Source: Limnephilus marmoratus (Eukaryota > Arthropoda > Insecta > Trichoptera > Limnephilidae). From it: a stretch of DNA of 64,000 nucleotides. Of this stretch, positions 43,255-55,449 are shown one piece after another (position 1 is the stretch's first letter; every line of letters begins with the position of its first letter). The notes under the pieces were generated by a model. The model was not told the DNA's origin and ran no database searches. It worked only from the letters and a program-made list of their open reading frames with translations. Both the position numbers and the translations under genes were made by a program. The stretch covers positions 8,603,452 to 8,667,451 of the forward strand of contig OU862933.1 in the NCBI GenBank assembly GCA_917880885.1, in the 5' to 3' direction.

Positions 43255-44370
43255 TTAAAACCCAATCATGCCACTGCCCCACCATAACACATTCTAAAAA
43301 CATAAAATATCTCGGCATTGAAATCGATGAAAATCTTCGATGGGACTCCCACATAAATAGCATCACAAAGAAACTTACAAAGCTCATGTACTTCTTTAGA
43401 AACATACGCAATATACTTAATAAAAATGATCTATATAAAGTCTACTATGCTCTTTGCCAATCACGCATAGAATATGAGATTATAGGATGGGGAACTGCCT
43501 CAAACATTCACATCGAGCAGCTAGCTAAAACGCAAAAGGCAATAATAAAAATAATTCTAAAAGTACCCATAAAAACTCTATCAAAAGAAATTTTTAAAAA
43601 CTTTAATGTGTTCAGCATTATTAAATTATACTAAAAAAATGCACTAATCAAATTTAAAGAAAAATATGAATACCTTGCTGACCAACACACCTACACTACA
43701 AGGTCAAAATCCTCAAAACTACTGAACATCCCGCAATTAAACACATCTTTTGGCTAGGAAAACCATAATTTCCATGCTACAAAATTATATAATGCCTTTC
43801 CAATTGAAATTAAGAACACCATGGAGATACAAATGTTTAAAAAAAACATAAAATTATGGTTAAGTAAACAGGAAGATGAGTCAATCATTAATATTATGAA
43901 GTAACCCCAATACAACCTGCAGACAACAAACATAAATACTTTAATTTTATTTATTGTAATTTTATGAAAATCAAGAAACTAGAAGATGAGGAAATAAAAA
44001 TCAACACCCATTCAGCAACATACAGTCCGCCTCGGAACAAGAATACCTAGCGAGGAGGACTGTAAACAAACCACTTTATTTTTACTTATTTTGTTATTTT
44101 ACTTTATCCTTATATTGTAGTTAAAACAAAAAAAATAAGTATTCGTAAGTACCTATTCTTATTAAATAGTTATTAATTATTAAAAAAAAAAAAAACACAC
44201 ACACAATATTTTTTCTTTATATTTCAGCTTAATTTTAATTTTTATGTTTTATTTTTTTTCCTTTTCCTCTTTCTTATGTTTTTTTACCTGTTTCTATTTT
44301 TTTTAGTTTAATGAATAATTTCATGTATGTCTACCATAACACGGGCATTAGCTTAGTATGGTAGTTAAAA
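43255..44370 (+). pseudogene. LINE C-terminal part and 3' UTR
   Basis: Reads HSKNIKYLGIEIDENLRWDS, HINSITKKLTKLMYFFRN, CQSRIEYEIIGWGTASNIHI and KTQKAIIKIILKVPIKTL. A TAA (43632-43634) is followed by resumed reading NALIKFKEKYEYLADQH, another stop, and HATKLYNAFPIEIKNTMEIQ to a TAA near 43904. The order of blocks is that of LINE Y (YLGLCIDKHLTF ... LYNSLPDDIK), so it is a related family. At least two in-frame stops. The 3' UTR ends near 44370 with a TACCATAACACGGGC ... TAGTATGGTA stem. Confidence 0.7.
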
Positions 44371-44504
44371 AAATTACCAAAAACTATAACTTATTAAAAA
44401 TTAATAAATAATAAAATAAAAAAAAGGTCCACGAAAAAATTCTTTAAGAAAATTACAGTATGAATGGATTGTTTGGAACGTGCCTCGAAGAACACAACAA
44501 AATT

Positions 44505-44660
44505 ATCGGGGACAATATTCGAACTCATAGCATGGATTATCATGCTCTGCATCACCTCTTTCTGCAGCCAACGTTTCGGACAGCGTTACCATGATCAGGC
44601 AGATGCATAATATAGCACGGACCTCGGAATTCGAACGGGCTGCAATTGAAGCCCAATGAA
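44505..44660 (-). mobile_element. Degenerate family D element
   Basis: On the minus strand TCTGCCTGATCATGGTAACG, CTGTCCGAAACGTTGGCT correspond to 6027-6069. The ends are decayed. Confidence 0.45.
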
Positions 44661-46185
44661 GGCGGTGTTCAATTTTTGTTCCCAGTACGCAAAGGTTTTT
44701 TTAAATCAAAATTTTACTATTTGTGACCTCAGAGAAGTCAAGTTGAAGTATACCAAATTGTGTATTTAAAAATAAACTTCCCTATATAGACATTAATTCA
44801 AATTTATATCATTCCAGTGCTGAGATGATGAATAACAATGAAACACACACGTATAGACAAATACCTCCAAATGTATATATGTGTATATTAGGAGATTTAT
44901 GTATTTATATTAGTTTTTGGGCGTTATATGGGCGGTATGTTTTCAAATCGCAAATTTTTTTTTATAACTGCCTTATATGTCATGTAATTATGTATGTAAC
45001 TGTATGTACTTAGCAAAAAAAAAACAAAAAAAATCCGTAGATGGAGTATTTTTAAAGAGCTTTTTTCGGTGCTTGGTTTCCGGAAAGTTGCTCTTCGGGA
45101 ATTTTTGTTTATGAATATGTTAGCTTTCGAAAAGTTAGTAACTGCAATCATGATGGAAACCCGTCTAGTCTAGGATGCAATTAATTTAAAGCATTATAAT
45201 TGGCTGTTAAGAAATCCTGCACATAAATTAAGTAATAATAAATTAATGTACTTGTTATATTTCATGGTTGGAAGTTAGTTCAGGTCGCTAATTAGTGTTA
45301 CTTGCTCCATAGTCACCTATTTTGACCCGTGTCGTGTTTCACATTAAATACTGCGATGAAAAATATTGCACCTGATTTATCGTTTTTTTTTTAAACCACA
45401 TTGGTTGGTACCAACCAACCAACCAACCAACCAACCAACCAACCAAAAAAAAATACGAAACCATTATTTCAAATAAGTTTTAAAAGTTGCCATTTGCAAA
45501 TGCAGTTTCTAGTGTCTATCAGTTTATCTTTGTAAACACTCTTGAATATTATTATATAAATTATTTCACACCTTTTCGCGATTCTTTGTCAACACTCGGA
45601 TTTACAAATGAGTCCAATAAATCAGGGAATATTGTCATACTTTAATATTATTCAAATTTAGCCTTAATTTACAAAGCTTTGGCCATATCTGGATTAAAGT
45701 TATTATAATACATTTTAAATCATTAAATATTTACACTTCGTAGCGCTTTGATGACGTAATCTCCATATCTGTTATGCTGGCTTAACCATCCCAAGTGTAC
45801 TCACGAACTGGTATATACTGTCTATTAATATGTGGGATTTTTCGTTAATTAACTTTTTCTTTTATTTCTTTTTCGTTAATTTCTTTCTGTCCGTAGTATG
45901 TTTGTTTGTTTTATTTATCTTGCAGCTTGAAGAGATGGCTTGTTTTTTTTAATATATTTTGGTATTATATGAATAATTGTGCCTTTGCATGTAACAAAAA
46001 TGTAAAATAAATTAAAAAAAAATTAAAATTACAGTTTTTATACCTCTGCCACGGAGCACGTGAGATCTTAATCAAGTTATGAAAAGAACATGAAATGAAT
46101 TAATGTAATTTTAATTAAATAAAAACAACTAATCAATTTATAAGAAAATTATTTTTAAATTCAGTTTTTATAACTTTTGAAGGTT
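44661..46185. other. AT-rich DNA with one simple repeat
   Basis: No gene recognised. A (CAAC)n run with an inverted GGTTGGT lead-in lies at 45401-45446. Confidence 0.45.
45411..45446. repeat. (CAAC)n tetranucleotide microsatellite
   Basis: Nine tandem CCAA units, preceded by TTGGTTGGT on the opposite phase so the start can form a small hairpin. Confidence 0.95.
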
Positions 46186-46189
46186 ATTC

Positions 46190-46370
46190 CCATGAATGTA
46201 ATATATCATTGAAGAAGAAGATAACAATGATAATCTAAATGAAAATATGAAAGAGAATAAGATACAGAAAAAGAGAAAAAAGACAATGGTCGCAACCGGG
46301 ACTCGAACCCAATTAAATTCGGATAAATTTATCCGAGACGTTATCCAGGATACAAACCAGAATGATTGTT
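46190..46370 (-). mobile_element. SINE C copy (tRNA-derived head)
   Basis: Minus strand: a T-arm-like TTGGGTTCGAGTCCCGGTTG, CGACCATTGTCTTTTTTCTC, then ATCTTATTCTCTTTCATATT and TTATCTTCTTCTTCAATGAT. The D-arm/anticodon half is decayed. Confidence 0.65.
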
Positions 46371-46469
46371 TCCAATAAAAAGGGTTGTTGCCCATAATAT
46401 GGAAAAATAATTAGTTGAAGATAATATTGTTAATTCTAAAATTTGAAATATGAGTTTGAAAATTATGAC

Positions 46470-46690
46470 GGTTTGTCAGAAGGTGGCAATAGCGAAATTG
46501 GTTAACGCGCACGTCCCGGTTAGACGAGAGGTCTGGGTTCAAGTCCCAGTTGCGACCATTGTCTTTTTTCTGTTTTTCTATATCTTGTTCTCTTTCATAT
46601 TTTCGTTTAGATTATCATTCTTTGTCTCTTCTTATTTGTCTTTTGTTATTTTTCTAACATTAATCTTATCCTGAATTTATCCGAAGAAAC
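46470..46690 (+). mobile_element. SINE C copy with nearly complete tRNA-like head
   Basis: 46481-46558 folds roughly as a tRNA: acceptor GGTGGCA/TGCGACC with one mismatch, a short D stem GCG/CGC, an anticodon stem CGTC/GACG and a perfect T arm CTGGG TTCAAGT CCCAG. The loop lacks U33 and the acceptor mismatch argues against a working tRNA. The SINE body TTGTCTTTTTTCTGTTTTTC follows, shared with 46.19-46.29 kb. Confidence 0.7.
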
Positions 46691-46849
46691 CTTCGGTTTC
46701 GAAACGTATTGATAATTTTGAGTAAATAGTGGTGATGTACAAAGTAATTTATTTTTATTTAAATAAAAATTACGCCACAAAGTGCATTTGAAAAGATTGA
46801 AGAAGTAATATAATTTTAATTAGAAATGTAATGGGTTTACAGTTTACGG

Positions 46850-48490
46850 TACTTAAGCACATACCTTACAATTATTTTTAGAACTTGCGTAGGATGTACC
46901 TAAGTAATTTTGACTGCCCAACCCAGACCGGCTTGGCCAAGGTCTTGTCCAGCTGTACTTATTTATGTGAAACACACCAATTATGAATTTTGAATGACAT
47001 AAAACTTTTAACAAGTTGACTGACTTTAGAATTACCAAATCGGCAATTTCCTAATTGAATAGACAGACTTAAATATTCCATGTTGAGAGTTGGTAATTGG
47101 ATGTGACGTGCGCGCTGTGTATGTTTTTTTGTCGATAAAATGCTGCAGTATAGGAATATGAGTTACACCATTAAGACAAAGATTGATTGCTTACGCGTGG
47201 TTACATTTTATTCATAAGATTATAAATAATGGTAGTTTGGTTGTCTGGAATTCTTTTGAACAGCGATAGCGACTGATTTGAAGCGCTTTAATGTTGTATT
47301 TCTAAAAGTTAGAAGTCATTTTTTATTGGATCAATTTATTTCATGTGGCAGAAGTAGGTTATGTCATCGCTCTGAAAGTGGTTGTGCAATTTTGACGTTT
47401 TATTAGGTGATATGGCACAACATTTCTAACTGGACTATCCCTAGTAGGACGTTATAACGACATTCCCATTTTTTATGCTAAAGAATGTTGACAGTGTTGG
47501 AAAGATCCTGTCTTTTTGACCACTAAACTGTATTCTGTCGGTTATGACCACCAAACAGAGCTACACCAATTGTTCGCGCATTATTATATGGGATTGATTG
47601 GGTATTGCATTCGCAGACTTGGTGGGTAGCATATGTCAAAATCCTGAATTTATCCCACCTACCTAATCTTTCCATCCTAAATGTCACCATGAAAAATTGT
47701 TGCAAGAAAAAGTACTCAACTTTGGAGAGGTGACAGTGTGCTTTTCTGTTCAGTGCAAATTAACGTCTCAGACAGGGCGCATGTATCGTAACCTCTTGCT
47801 ATAAGAATATTACGATTTTTTTAATTTAAACATTGTGAAGTGTACACCACAAACTGGAGTTCAGCGAGGCTCCATCTGCAACGGTGATTCCTATTTTCCT
47901 TTTTTTCAATCTGGGCTTATCTAATTTTCCAAAAGCACAGATCTGAACTATCGACTGACTATCCATCAGGTTTTGCGAGTGTATGCTATTTAATCGTCCC
48001 GTTTAACTTAGCGATCACGTAGTTTCGGGACTGGTCCTTCGAGGGTTGCATAGGCTTTGCTCTGCAGCACTTAACGCCAATTTACGATGGAGTCGCAGTT
48101 TCGCGACACCACAAATTTCAAGCAATGTTTTGTTTCGGCATGGTGGTTTTTTTTTCGGGGCGTTTGCTGTCATTCTTGAAAGAGGTACAAATAAGTTATA
48201 TTTTTCTGATTTTCAAATTTCTTTTTGTGAATAAAATTATTAAAACTACAACAACTTTTTTCAAAGATTTTTTTGATATTTTATTTTATATTATATTTTT
48301 GCAAAATATTGCCATTGCTTTTACATTTGAAAAGAAGCAAATATTCTTATAACTAATTACTAATTGCTATATGTTGTTTAAAAATGTATATTCATTTCAC
48401 TCCTTAAAAAGTTGTATTTCACATAATTTTACTGTGGTAAATGGTAAAACCCTTCAAGCCACGTTGTTTGGAAATGTTACTTTTCAGTTT
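46850..48490. other. No recognised gene
   Basis: Mixed AT-rich DNA with slightly G+C-richer patches (46910-46960, 47990-48120). No motif-bearing reading frame or known repeat is recognised. Confidence 0.4.
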
Positions 48491-48500
48491 CATGAAGAAA

Positions 48501-48545
48501 AGTCAAAATGGCAAAGTAATTTGCCATTACTTTGCCATTTTGACT
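48501..48545. repeat. Perfect 19-bp-arm hairpin
   Basis: AGTCAAAATGGCAAAGTAA and TTACTTTGCCATTTTGACT are exact reverse complements around the 7-nt loop TTTGCCA. Confidence 0.9.
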
Positions 48546-48680
48546 GATCCAAGAATTTTTTATATTAAAAACTAAATTTATTCGATTTTATTTTTTATTA
48601 ACCCTCATTTCGCGTAATTTGAAACAGATTTAGAATACATTACTAAAAAATTTTGAAAATATATAATCACTTTCTATTTA

Positions 48681-49090
48681 GGAGGCGGGTTTGGGTACGG
48701 GTATGGGTACCACCTTCACGGAAACCATTTTTTTTGATAACCAGCACCTTTGTCACAGGTCACCCCAAGTGGGGTTTGGTGACTTAGCAGGGATGCCTTC
48801 GTTCAAAGGTTGAAGTATGTCTAGGTCTTGGCGGCAGATGCGTCTGCGTACTTCCTGCGTAGCAGGGCAGATTGGAAGAGACTGGTTGAGAGAGACCATT
48901 TAGCTACGACAGTCTCGACCAGTCGCCTTGCACCGTGGGAAGGGATGAATTCAAACATCCGTAGCTTCTGGGCCACTGCCCTTCCTATTCCTAGCACTCA
49001 GACCATCCACCCAGTATCTCTAATGACAAAGGGCCTGGGGGGTTTTATTTTACTCATGGCCTCCTAAATGGGGATATTGTAAAAAAAATA
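48681..49090 (+). mobile_element. Repeat A copy, full length but diverged
   Basis: The head is GGTACGGGTATGGGTACCAC, then GTCACCCCAAGTGGGGTTTG, TCTAGGTCTTGGCGGCAGAT, a GAGACTGGTTGAGAGAG segment, and an end CTAAATGGGGATATTGTAAA followed by an A run. Best example of both ends in one copy. Confidence 0.75.
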
Positions 49091-49094
49091 CACT

Positions 49095-51680
49095 TATTAA
49101 CTTCAACATTTTTAATTAACTTTACGAATAAGTAAATATTAATGTTTAGCCTCCAGCAAAGTTTTCATTTTGTAGCTCGAGGGGTTTTCCAAAACACAGT
49201 CGATTGTGTATACGCCTATACTTCTTAACACAATGTTTAAGAGTTGTGCTTTTTAGCAATAAAATATTTAAACATCTAGTAACACATTCGTGCACAGCTA
49301 ACCAATAAACAAAACCGGTGCCATTTGTACACCCTCCCAACATTCCAAATCCGCAAGAATTCTTCATTTTGTAACAGAGAAATAAATATATGACCGCGCA
49401 AAAGCGAGTATTATAAACAGAAATGCCACTGGCCTGCACAATAGAATATCGATTGAATTATTTAAATATGTGGAGAAAATACCGGCTCCTGCTTCACAGT
49501 GTGTTGTGTGCTCAGTGGCGGTTTTCTCAATAGACCGTAGGTGCGGCGAACTCCAAAATAGTAGCAAAGACGAACGATATAAACATAAAATATAATAATA
49601 ACACATTTCGAACAGCGCACCATTAAAACTCCTTATCTAAAAATTTGCTCCCATAAGAGCAGAATCCAGAACGCACCTATGGTCGGATAATTCTTAGAAA
49701 TATTTCATACAACTAATTTTCTGTCGTACAGTCAAGGGTACAGATAAGGGTACGTATCTCTAGAGCCGAAATATTCGTTTTTTGGTGCGGCGCACCCTGC
49801 TGTACGAAAATTTGCCGGTGTTACTTTCAGATAACATAATATTTGTGTGTGCCTCGGATGAAAGCGAAATATATTAAAAAATAAATTATTATTTTGCATT
49901 ATGGCTGTACAGTAAAAAAAAATTGGCGGTTTTCTACGGAGATTTTTTAAGAAGCCAGGCCCATGCATTTGTAGCGTTTGAAGAATTGTTCTCACGCAAT
50001 GTACGAAGCACTGCGATTGATTTGTTCGTTCATTTCGTCTTCGGATATTTAGTTAATTATAATTTATCTTTTGGGTTAAAAGACAAAAAAAAAATAATAA
50101 GTAAATCCTGGTGCTGCGTAAAAATTTTATTGTATTTATTAAAGTTTCTTGTCGCCCCTTACAGGCTAAGTATAGACATCTAAATTGATATAACGTAAAC
50201 ATAATTTGGCGAGCTGGAGGCATAACAAGAGACAATATTTTTGGCACCGGAAAAGTTCAAGAATGCTTTGAATATATTACGTCATCATCATCAGTCATAC
50301 GTTGATGATGTTGTACATCAGTCGGACGTTGACTGTCGAAGAGCGCACATTGATATAACCAGACACAAAGCAGAAAAGTAAGGTTCGCTAAAGTAAGGCA
50401 AAGGTTTGCAGCGAAGTTTATTGCGGGACTTTTCTGCGCAGGATCAGAATATTCGTTTTTATCCGAACCACCTGGCCGTAGCGGAGCTAAAAATAATTAA
50501 GATGGATAAATTATAAAACTTTATTTAATTAAATATTAGCGAAACTCAATCGAAAATTTGGAGACAGAAAAATGTTGGATGGAGTTTCGCTAATATTGTT
50601 ATTAAATATTATAATTTGAGATTTTACTCACAAAGTTTAAAATATATATATTTTTTAAACATTTGTAAGTGTCTTAATTAAAATAGTGTAACCGAATATT
50701 CAATTTTGGAAATAAGCCCGAACTTTTTTATTTATCCGATTTTGGATTTGTAGTGATGTTTTTTACGCAGCCAGAAATTTGCGCGAAATTGTAAAAAAAA
50801 GGAATATCATTTCGAGGACTAAATAGTGATATTACAATGCGAGTTGCATGTATACTGTCAGATTTATTTATTGACAAATTACAGACAGTCACGCCACCTC
50901 CTCGCTTCGCGAAACTTGTTTTGTGAAACTTCTTTCCCTGATGGGCTAGTTTATTTTCCTCTCTAAACTCTGATATGAGCTCCACTGGGAATGGCCACGA
51001 ACCGCCAGTGTCTGTTTGATACAATGTCTGCACCAGGCACGATCGTATCGAGGTATCGGGAGAACACAAGTGTGAGGAGAGGTGCCCACCCACATAGAAG
51101 CTAACAATATCCTATCTCGGCGCGAGTGGCAGGCCCCGGTGACAATGCTAGACGGATGCTGATACGAATGTTGCTCTGTAATGCGGGAGCTCGGCGGGTG
51201 GACAAGCGGGAAACCAGCAGGACAGTGTTAAGAAAATGGCGTTCTTGGAGCTTAACGCTATTATATACATATATACATATCAAAAATTAAAATATATATA
51301 CGTAAACGAAAAGTACCTACCTACCTACTGAGATAGAAACGGGGATAGGGTTTTGAATGACTTGATATTCGGTGTTCAGTGCATTGAAGGTTTTGAAGAT
51401 GATGATACAGAACTATTCTGGATAATTATTGTCTTTGAGCGAATGAGGTTCTTCTAGTCTTGGGGACAACACACCATAGGGTTTTTATTTTATTTAGGAA
51501 GATACTTGTACTTCAAGGTCCTGTTAACCAAACTCGTCTGCATGTGCCTATATATTATTATTATATAATATGTTTTATACATTATAATATTTGTCTACCT
51601 AAGTTTTTCATATATTTAATAATATTATTATTCAATTTATAAAAAAAAACAGTTAATGATATAGAAGTTCTGCAGGGCAA
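49095..51680. other. No recognised gene; one short inverted repeat
   Basis: AATATTAGCGAAACTC (50532) and GAGTTTCGCTAATATT (50580) pair with a loop of about 33 nt. A G+C-richer stretch at 50880-51240 has open frames but no motif I can name. Confidence 0.4.
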
Positions 51681-51683
51681 TTA

Positions 51684-52018
51684 TTCTTCTGAAGGCATTA
51701 TTAAACATAATGTTTTCTTCACATGTAGCAAACACTTTGTGGGAATACATAATTATAATAAGCACAATTAAATAACTTTGTTTCAATTCCACTTTATTAT
51801 TTCTAATCCAACCGGTTTGGGTTCGTCCTGAGCCTTCCTCAGGGGTGAATAAAAATATATTGCCAATATTTTACAAATATATTTTTATTCACCCCTGAGG
51901 AAGGTTCAGGACGAACTAAAACCAGTTGGATTAAGAAATAATAAAGTGGAATTGAAACAATGTTATTTAATTGTGTTTATTAAACATAATGTTTTATAAT
52001 GCCTTCAGAAGCTGTTGA
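51684..52018. mobile_element. Foldback element with about 110-bp arms
   Basis: The inner arms (about 51755-51868 and 51875-51985) are almost exact reverse complements including CCCCTGAGGAAGG and GGATTAGAAATAATAAAGTG-type sequence. Outer inverted segments CTTCTGAAGGCATTATTAAA and ATAATGCCTTCAGAAG extend it. No ORF. Confidence 0.8.
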
Positions 52019-52430
52019 ACGTAATAATAATCTCAAAGCAGAATTTATTTAGGTGCAAATGGTAAACAGTTTTTTTTATAAATTGAATAATTATATTTCT
52101 GAATATATAAAAAAAAAACGTTAAATTATGATGGAGTTCTACAAATTAAATTTCCAAGCAATAAATAAAAAAAATTATATCATTACTCAATACTCATTCT
52201 CATATTCCGATCCTCCGATTCGATCATAGGAAATTTACCAATTCCGTTCACCTTATCATTGTCTTTCTTTCAGATAGCCATTTTAAAAAATATATTTAAC
52301 CATATGCATAGAGATTCATTATTAGGCAGTGAGTTAAATATCTCAGGTTCATTGGATTCAAAGTTATATGCCCGTACTTATTTATATATTTCGGAACTAC
52401 TATCATTGTTTCTGAATCTAGTACTTTTTT
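52019..52430. other. AT-rich DNA, no recognised feature
   Basis: No coding signal or repeat family recognised. Confidence 0.45.
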
Positions 52431-52433
52431 CCA

Positions 52434-52804
52434 GAGAAAAATAATTTCCCACAGGGCCCATGTCATCTTTGAGGATGCTGTGAGGAGGGTGATAGGCAGT
52501 TCTGGGAAGAAAAAAGTATGAGGGTCAGTGAGTTCAGAAGTGATGAACGTATGAATCCGTACCTCCTACTGCGGTGTAGGGCGATGGGTCAAAAGAGTCC
52601 AGCTGGAGTAGCCAAATGGTTTACCTCAACTAGTCTCTCCCGATCTGGCCCACCACAGTAAGTGACCAGACGATATGTCGCCAAGACAAACCTCACCCCA
52701 TGAACTTGGGCACCCCTGCTAAATCACCATATTCAGCGGACCACTTGGGGTAACCTATGGGAGAGGTGTAGGTTATCCCATTTATGGTTCCATACCCGCC
52801 CCTG
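52434..52804 (-). mobile_element. Repeat A copy
   Basis: Minus strand; AGAAAAATAATTTCCCACAG, GATGCTGTGAGGAGGG, CTACTGCGGTGTAGGGCGAT, CTAGTCTCTCCCGATCTGGC, GACAAACCTCACCCCATGAA and GACCACTTGGGGTAACCTAT. The A tail is lost. Confidence 0.8.
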
Positions 52805-52819
52805 AAATTATTTAGTATT

Positions 52820-54165
52820 TTATTATGTTCCAATTTTTCCACACGCTTCGCGTTAAATATATATTGAATCATAATTTCGTACAATAATATAGCCTTAACG
52901 TAATAACGGACATTTGATTAGCTTTTTTATACATATGTTTGATGTTCGATTAAAAAAAAATTCCGACATAATGTTCAAAGATTAGTTTAATAAATTTTAC
53001 CTTAATAAAGTCTTAACTTTAATTAATTTATACGAAAGACGCGAACTCAACCAGTATGTCATGTGTCAGGTAAAGTCCTGTCCAGTTTAATAAGATGCAT
53101 CTGAAGTGTCCGACTGAACCGTTCTGACATCCTTCGACTTGTAATATCTGATCTAAAGTTCACACCGCTATGGGCTGGACTCGGCAGTAGTACCTACTGG
53201 GCGTTGACGATAATTTTATCCAACGCCAACGTCGTTATCGTTGCCGATTTTCAACTGTTGAAAATAACTGTTAAAAAAACTTCGACGTTGACGCAACTAT
53301 TAAGTACAATCAAACATCAAACTAAACGTATGGGAGGAGATCGATACGATACCAACAAAAAAACAAACAAAAAATAGATCAAAATCGTGTTAGGGAATCC
53401 CTTTTAACGGGTAGTTCACCGGATCATTGATGTATTATTATTATCTCTATGCCCCACACACGTAATAATAATAATAATATAACGTTGGAAGTTGAAACTA
53501 TTGGAAGACGTTAGTTTCGGTGTTGAAAACATTACACTGTTGAAATATTAAAGACATTGAAGATATATTTTGCTTGTCACTGATAAATTCGCTTATTGCT
53601 TGGCGCAACGGATCGGCCGTGTCAGATGGGATATTCCAAAAAAATGTAGTATGTAGGTACATTACCAAAAGACCATTTCATATATCGAGTAATGTTGTTG
53701 ACGAAGCGCAAACTCTTAACCCTTTTTATTTATTAGGCAGTTGAATCGTTGACAGCGTTGAATAATATTCGCATGTAGGTATTATATTTCAACTATTGGC
53801 GCCATATTTTTTATACCGTACTACTCGGCAGGCGACAACCTGACAATACTAAAGCTTATAGCGGGTCTCTTATAATTAATCTCAAGAGATCTACATAAAT
53901 GAGTCTTAGAGACCTGAAAAATCATTAATGTGCTAGATATTCTAGTGGTTGAACCGTGTTTCAAACGCTTCCGATTTTTTATCCGGGTTAAATCTTTCCC
54001 ACAGGAGAAACTTAACCCTTTCACACACTTTTCCACAAATGATCATCAAGTCAATCCAAGTTATGCAATTGCACTATATAAGTATAATAAATACAACATA
54101 ATACAAGAACAACATTATTATTATATTCAATTACAACCATTGGCTATAACTATCAGGCAGATTTT
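52820..54165. other. No recognised gene
   Basis: Contains repeated CAACGTTG/GTTGACG-type words (53200-53530) without clear periodicity. No known repeat or coding motif. Confidence 0.4.
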
Positions 54166-54169
54166 GTTA

Positions 54170-54242
54170 TTTATTTATTATTTAAACGCCCGTACATAGG
54201 GCTATTACATACATAATACAGGTTCATCGAACATTTACAAAC

Positions 54243-54278
<36 letters not shown>

Positions 54279-54959
54279 AACATACAGTACATACATACGA
54301 TGCATATTAGTACAACAAATATTTATCATTTTACAAAAATATCAGTTACATAAATAACTAGTTATTTTTGCTTTGATGCAAGACGGTGAGGTTTTGAAAA
54401 TATCGAAAAGGTCTGTATACGTATTGGCAATTCGGTGAAAACGCACTAGCGGTGAATGATAGGAATAGTTAGTGCTATGATTGTCACTGTGGAAAAGGTG
54501 GTGGAGTCGAGTTGGTTTAACAGGGACACGAATATTTATAACACTTAACATTTGAGGGCAGTCTATGAGATTGTTCAGTAATTTAAAAAGTATAAGAATG
54601 TCATTAATAGTACGCCGGGTAGAAAGTAGTGGTAGGTTTAGATCAGACATTAATGCATTGTAGCGGATTTCAATTACAGGCTGTCTCAATTTGAATTGAA
54701 CGTATCGAAGAAATTTTCTTTGTACTCTCTCCAAACGGTGTAAGTTACAGGTATAAATCGAAGACCATACAGGAGATGCATATTCCAGCTGCGATCTTAC
54801 AAGAGAGCAGTAAAGTAGCTTAATTGACTCAATGTTTTGAAAAGTCCTTGTGTTACGTATTACAAAACCTAGAATTTGCATGGCCTTATTGGAAATTGTT
54901 TCACAGTGACGATCAAATGTAAGTTTCCGGTCAAAAATAACACCATGGTCTGTTATCAT
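54170..54959 (-). pseudogene. LINE 3' fragment, thumb to C-terminus
   Basis: Minus strand: MITDHGVIFDRKLTFDRHCE, NKAMQILGFVIRNTRTFQNI, YCSLVRSQLEYASPVWSSIY and VQRKFLRYVQFKLRQPV. It then runs open to a TAG-side end at 54342 (ITSYLCN). No in-frame stop in 205 codons, so a fairly young 5'-truncated insertion. The first codons DHGVIF match the DLGVIFD block of relatives. The 3' UTR contains a (TA)n run at 54245-54274 and ends near 54170 with GCCCTATGTACGGGCGTTTA and an AAAT-like tail, as in the copies at 13.4 and 61.9 kb. Confidence 0.8.
54245..54274. repeat. (TA)n dinucleotide run
   Basis: Fifteen TA units in the 3' UTR region of the LINE at 54.17-54.96 kb. A second (TA)n run is at 59693-59717. 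Confidence 0.95.
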
Positions 54960-55445
54960 ACCTTATGCATATTATTGACATATTTTTTTGGTTTTAATAA
55001 CATTTTTTGATTGTAAGTAATATATTTTTATTACTTGTTATTTTTTCTTGATGTTTTTAAAAACACCATTTCGTAAAATATATCTACCATTAGAAGCATG
55101 TAACAAAATGTACTAATATTTTCAGAATTATTCTTTTTCAATAGTAATTTTTATGACTTTCTTTAAGAATCAAAGATATTTTTAAAGCATTTGTTTTACC
55201 TACAAAATATTTATTTGTTAACATCTCATGGGAAGTTCTGGTGTTGTCTTCAGTGCATTTGTAATTTTGGGAATAAAGCGTTATTTATATTTTGCCTTTT
55301 ATACATCCTATACCAATTGTATTTTTTTATTACCGCACAAGAATCCCAACTGTAATCGTCTGTGAGACTTTGCTATCCATAATTAAGTTTTTTTAAATTT
55401 TTTCTATATTTATTGTTTTGATGGTTACATAATTTGTGAGACTGA
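54960..55445. other. AT-rich DNA, no recognised feature
   Basis: No coding signal or repeat family recognised. Confidence 0.45.
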
Positions 55446-55449
55446 ATAT

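Noticed and set aside
46481..46558. Functional tRNA gene
   Set aside because: Acceptor mismatch, missing U33 and continuation into a repeated SINE body; tRNA-derived SINE instead.
50728..51093. 121-codon minus-strand frame as a host gene
   Set aside because: No recognisable domain, no splice or promoter context; kept only as an unexplained open stretch.
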